Shown in pieces: positions 59,434-64,000 of a stretch of DNA of 64,000 nucleotides. Each line of letters opens with the position of its first letter. Positions within the stretch are counted from its first letter, which is position 1. Below the pieces are notes generated by a model that was not told the DNA's origin, searched no databases, and was given only the letters and a program-made list of their open reading frames with translations. The position numbers were made by a program, and so were the translations under genes. This stretch comes from Auanema rhodensis (Eukaryota; Nematoda; Chromadorea; Rhabditida; Rhabditidae), in NCBI GenBank assembly GCA_964057225.1, contig OZ059898.1, positions 3,844,001 to 3,908,000 of the forward strand, given 5' to 3'.

Positions 59434-60035
59434 ATAAAACTTGTAATATACCGAATTTCCATCAATGTTATCCAATTGATCGTACAAAATTAGGATTAAA
59501 AATTTATATTATAGTGAATGTTTTTTTGTTAATAAATCTTTTAGATCATATTTAATATCAACAAACATACTTAAATTCATTTTTTGTCGATCTTAATCTT
59601 AAGTTCAAAAATGTATATTTTTGAATTATCAAACATAATTCAATATATAATAATTAATTTCTATAAAGATTAATCACTTGATAGAAATATTTAATATATA
59701 CTATATATGTATGTAGTATGTTGATTGATATAATATGAATAGTATATTTTTTTATTATAAAACAATATTTAATATATAAATGTATATCAATATTTATATG
59801 CAAATGTTCTTTTATTTATTTTATTAGAATGATGTATAAAATACATTAAAATGTATTTATTCACCAATTGAAGTTAAAAGAACAATTATTTTCAAAATCG
59901 AATAAAGCGAAGTAGTAACAATTCTCATATTTCAACCTTACGCAACCACTGGTTCATTTATGGTGAGGTCTATTTTAGTAAAACATATGTATATTAAAGT
60001 TATGGTAGTGATATCAACCGCGAAAATTGATAAAG
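59434..60035. other. Intergenic, very AT-rich
   Basis: Spacer between the 3' ends of the receptor gene and the small secreted gene. No gene was seen. Confidence 0.55.
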
Positions 60036-60307
60036 TTAAATAAAGCGTGGAGGCCACTCTTCTTCATTGAAGAGCATATCCGCCGTAAATCGCTTATTTG
60101 CTGATATTTGTGATTCACCAAGTTCCTGAAATAATATTGAAAAGTTTTTAAAGTTTATTACAACATAATCTAATTCTGATAAAATATAAAAAATACCTTG
60201 AGAAAGCGATCAATCGGTGGTAGAGGCACACGTCGGTACAGTGAAAAACTTTCAACCTGGACAACACTGATTAACAGAAGTAGAACTAGGATCGGAACAA
60301 ATTTCAT
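60036..60307 (-). CDS. Small secreted peptide precursor, unknown
   Basis: A two-exon gene of about 67 residues. It starts at 60307 with a strong signal peptide (MKFVPILVLLLLISVVQVES). The mature part is FSLYRRVPLPPIDRFLKELG then ESQISANKRFTADM, ending NEEEWPPRFI before TAA 60036-60038. The intron of about 70 nt has good GT and AG ends. No cysteines. One dibasic RR site and a KR site could release short peptides, so a neuropeptide-like precursor is possible. No amidation glycine sits at the ends, so this is only a suggestion. Confidence 0.6.
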
Positions 60308-61629
60308 TGTAGAAGCTTAAAACAAAATTGAAACATTTTTTATTTTGCTGTATATATACATGAGATAATTTTAAATAAAATTATTTTAAAATAAAGTAAA
60401 ATACATGCAAACAGGTAATGAAAACACAGTCATCTCCATATATGTACTTGGAAATGCATATCATTTTATAAAATAGGAAAACAATGACAAAGACAAGACA
60501 TATTAAAGTCATACTTCAAGTTTTTGTAAGTTTAAATCTATCAGAAAGGTTTTGAAACATCAAAATGTCGATAAAATAATAACAGTAACTAACGAATAAA
60601 ACAATATATGTCATTGCTCTTTGGAATGAATTCATCAAAGAGCATGAGATGTAACACGTGCAGATAGCATGGCAATAGTATTTGTCCATTAGCCATTGTC
60701 GTTGTGGGTCTCCACCCATTCCTCCGCCTTTTTCTCTACTCTTCTGAAGACTGAACAAGGCGAAAACGAGCTGATGGAGAATATGACAAAAGAAACAAAT
60801 AAAATTTATAGGAAAATGTATTCCCAACTATATGCATGTATATGCTTCAGAATATGAGTTTTCTTTTCAACAAGATTATTGCTACTCGACTCACTAACAC
60901 ACAATGGATTATTCAATATAATTTCATTCTTATTATTTCTCAAAATAATGGATTTAATAATTTCAAATCTCCGTATATACACATATACATTACACGCATG
61001 TATATCTATTCATTACATGTATATGTGTGATATTTTATATATTATAAATATTGATAAAAGATATTTATTTATTTGTAAAAATATGAAAATATCAAAAGTC
61101 AGCCAACTTCTACAAGAAGTCAACTCAAGAAAAATAATTCCCCCTTTAGTACTTATGCTTTAAGTTAGAAAGAATTGTTATGGACAGTATAAAAGAAATG
61201 TTCAGTGATTATTTATTCATGGTAACAAGGGGAAACAAAGATAGAAATTACAAAGATTTTCAAGGATGGCACTTACAACATTTTCAGTTTAAAATTTAAA
61301 CACATTTTTGTTGTATTTTTTCCAATTAATGAACAATTTTGTTTTTGAAGAAATCGGTAATATCAAATTAGTTTCTTTATCATAATATGACCAAAATCGA
61401 GAAAAAAATTTATGTTATGCAAAAGACCATCAGAATTCATTTAGAAGCTTTTCGTTGTCATAAAACAATGTTATTTTGCTTCCTTTTTTCTTCTGGAAAC
61501 CAAAAAAAAAGCCTAACAGCCAAGATGGTAAAGGAAGGTCTAACTAACTAGTCACTTTTCTAGTTCAAATTATTTTAATAAATCTCTTACAATATTAAAA
61601 AAATAAATTTTTTTTCTTTAAATTTTAGA
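60308..61629. other. Intergenic
   Basis: Mostly AT-rich, with a more GC-balanced patch at 60640-60790 that is open on the minus strand but lacks protein-like composition. It probably contains the promoters of the two flanking divergent genes. Confidence 0.45.
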
Positions 61630-63868
61630 ATGGGCGATAGTAATGTCTTTAATACATTCAGCTTTAATAAATGGGCTGATACAAAGAAGGAAGAAGAAAT
61701 AACAAAAGAATCTCGTCGTCGTCGAGATTTACAGGTTAGATAGAATATTATTATTCCTTTTGTTTGAAATATTTAGTAAATACAACCGATGCTTCAGTTT
61801 TATTTTATCCACAAATTGTTTTCAATTATTATCTTCACAGTTATAGATATGATATGTGATTTGAGTAGATTTAGAGAAAGCCAGACTATAATCTTGATTT
61901 CAAGAATTATACGTTTTTTTCAGTTTTGATTAAAGCAACGAAAACTTTTTGTGAAGCCTTTAAATATAATATTGCTCATATATTTTAAGTTTAAGACAAT
62001 TAGAAAAAAATAATATAAAAAAAAACTTTTTTGGTGATTTTATGCAATTTATTCACTATAAAGAAAAAAATCATTGTTACAAATTCAATAAGTTAAATGA
62101 GGTATTATTCTGAATATGTTTTACATTTAAGTTTATTTTTTCTATCCTTTTTTCCAAATGATTTGGATAAATGATTATATTTGTGAATCTTTAGTATATA
62201 TTTTTATATATTTTTGTAATTCTTAATTGATTTTAAAACGAGAATTGATTAACTTAAAACAATATATAATCCAAAATTTAATTTCGTTTTCAGTTGAAAA
62301 TATCTGAAAGTTCATCTGATATCCTACGTACCTATAAAGTAAAACTAGTGATGATAAAGAAATTTGATCTTTGTCACAAACTAAAATTGGTTCATATGAA
62401 AAATTAAAATTTAGTTTTGTTCAAAGGCTAATCATAAATAAATTCAAATAAAAGTTTTATTTAATAGAATTGACTTAGTGGAAGAAAAAAAATTAATATA
62501 TGAGAATACCGATTCTCATTTACATCAGGAACGTTCTTGATGACAAATATTGCAAATTAACACGATAGACTTTTTGAAAATGCATGAAATCTATCAGAAA
62601 TGGTAAAACAAATGCTATAGATCTTCTATATTCAACTCTCTCTCGTATTCGACATACAATTTTTTCAATTTCTCGGTTCTTTATTTTCAATGATCGTGAG
62701 CAACCGCCAAACTTCAATTTCGAAAGCTAAAAATCGTGAATAAATGAAATGAGAATTCTTTTTAGTTTCAATAAGGGGGATCACGTTAAGAAAATTGAAA
62801 TAGAATAATTTAAGAACAAATATCTGTTAGAATAGAAAATTATAATTTTCCTCAAACAATGAATAAATGAAAATGAAAAAATTTTAGATAGGAATTAAGT
62901 AATTGAAATTTGTATTGATATACTTGTATTAACATGAATGTATATATGTATATACATATTTTTGTTGAATATCACAATTAATTATTGTATATAAAGCATT
63001 ACAAACATAATTATAATGTTTGAGATGAAACGATTAAAAGAACGCTTAATACGAGAACGACAGCTACGCGAAGGTGGTGGAGCTGATGATTTAGACTTAG
63101 AAGCTTTAATTGAAGCTTTACAAAGAGGAGAGGAAATTAATGAAGGTAATTTTGATATAAAACCTTTTATGTATGCATATCTAATTATATTTTAGAAGAT
63201 ATAGGAAATTATCCAGATAGTAAGTTATATAAAGTTTTATTTGATCAAACAATTTCAAAAACTTACAAACGTATATACATGGGTGTGTTTTTGGGCAAGC
63301 AACTTAACGATTAAATTTACGGAAAAAGTTGAGATAGAATACAAGGAAGTTAAATTCGCATATAATGAATATAAACATTTTTATGTGACCTCTACAAAGA
63401 TCTATAGTTAGTTTATAAAATTAACATTGTTAAAGACGTTTGTTGAGTATATACATCGGACTTTCCTTACTATTTAATAATATATTATAATTTTTTTCTG
63501 AAATAAATTTAATATTTTCAATATTAAATGATTTATTATACTTTTAAGCTGACATGACTTTGGATGAAATCAAAAGATTAGAAGACAACAATTGTCGGAT
63601 TCAACAGGCATTTGAAACCTTTGGTAAGTGTTTAGATCAGCTATGAGTCCAATCTATTTCCTAGATGATCACTCTTGGAAATATAACCGAAGACATGTCG
63701 AAGGTGCCGGTGAACCCAAGGAAAGGTTAGTTCAATTTTTAAAAAAGAAATGGGAGAAATATGAAAAATAGTTTTAGTGCTATGAAACAGTTAGAAGCTG
63801 GAAGTTCAAACAAATTTAAAAAATCATCCATAGACTTCAAATACAACAGACTTATCACTAAAACATGA
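61630..63868 (+). CDS. Small charged cytosolic protein, unknown
   Basis: A gene of about 160 residues in roughly six exons, with unusually long introns for this window (the first is about 1.25 kb). The start at 61630 gives MGDSNVFNTFSFNKWADTKK and follows a TTTTAG acceptor. It continues with a highly charged helical region (ESRRRRDLQ, then MKRLKERLIRERQLREGGGA, DDLDLEALIEALQRGEEINE). A second part reads DIGNYPD, DMTLDEIKRLEDNNCRIQQA and FETFDDHSWKYNRRHVEGAG. It ends KFKKSSIDFKYNRLITKT before TGA 63866-63868. No signal peptide or membrane span. The exon at 63034 follows a TTTGAG acceptor. I do not recognise the family; the high Glu/Arg/Lys content suggests a helical adaptor or inhibitor. Confidence 0.62.
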
Positions 63869-64000
63869 AATGTTTTAAGGAATACTCCTACATACACACA
63901 TACGAATATCCATGTATGTATACATATATGAATACATTTATATATTTATGTTTATACCTATATATACATTTTCATATACTTTTCTATATGATTTAAAGTT

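Noticed and set aside
60516-60827. 103-codon open frame on the minus strand
   Set aside because: Cysteine- and phenylalanine-rich composition with no signal peptide or exon structure; looks like a chance frame in a slightly GC-richer patch.
63020-63040. GTTTGAG next to ATG, resembling the 3' end of SL1 RNA
   Set aside because: Only the last few bases match; no SL RNA body, Sm site or donor follows. It works as an ordinary splice acceptor.

Overview
The window is nuclear DNA of a nematode. It is AT-rich and protein genes are split into many short exons by very small introns, commonly about 36-60 nt. Several start codons follow directly on a splice-acceptor-like TTTCAG or ACAG, as expected for spliced-leader trans-splicing. 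Three minus-strand genes reproduce a cluster I recall from C. elegans cosmid C05D11 (txdc-9, vps-16 and an M16 peptidase). I cannot name the species. All gene models were spliced by eye, so exon edges are approximate unless stated.

Layout. 1-11111 (+): the 3' part of PRP8, then WDR48, a PSMD5-like proteasome chaperone and the AASDH/ACSF4 adenylation protein, separated by only about 155-215 bp; this looks like an operon. 11689-14854 (+): an ELF-type ETS factor with a 1.4 kb intron holding a cryptic exon-like ORF. 15943-21348 (+): two tandem secreted cysteine-rich proteins sharing two cysteine modules that I do not recognise as a named family. 21598-22099 (-): a small secreted protein. 22431-22915: a terminal-inverted-repeat element with two copies of a G7/C7 hairpin. 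23308-25588 (-): a secreted low-complexity protein. 26562-27863 (-): an orphan multi-pass membrane protein. About 29450-29640 (-): a possible decayed or partial gene.

30368-31433 (+): a secreted prepro-protein with six C-terminal cysteines in an NGF/Spaetzle-like order, the most interesting single gene here. 31725-32232 (-): a Ly6-like three-finger protein. 32878-36094 (+): MCM6. 36095-39817: a long gene-poor stretch. 39818-41128 (+): alkaline ceramidase. 41704-50537 (-): M16 peptidase, VPS16 and TXNDC9 (transcribed in reverse coordinate order). 50538-53937: gene-poor, with a long palindrome. 53938-55921 (+): a RILP-like Rab effector. About 57540-59433 (+): an anion-type Cys-loop receptor. 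60036-60307 (-): a small secreted peptide precursor. 61630-63868 (+): a small charged orphan.

The recognised genes are mostly housekeeping: splicing (PRP8), replication (MCM6), deubiquitinase and proteasome support (WDR48, PSMD5), endolysosomal tethering and transport (VPS16, RILP-like), cytosolic folding (TXNDC9) and lipid turnover (ceramidase). Interspersed are secreted, cysteine-rich and probably fast-evolving genes. No tRNA, rRNA, SL RNA or CRISPR array was recognised.
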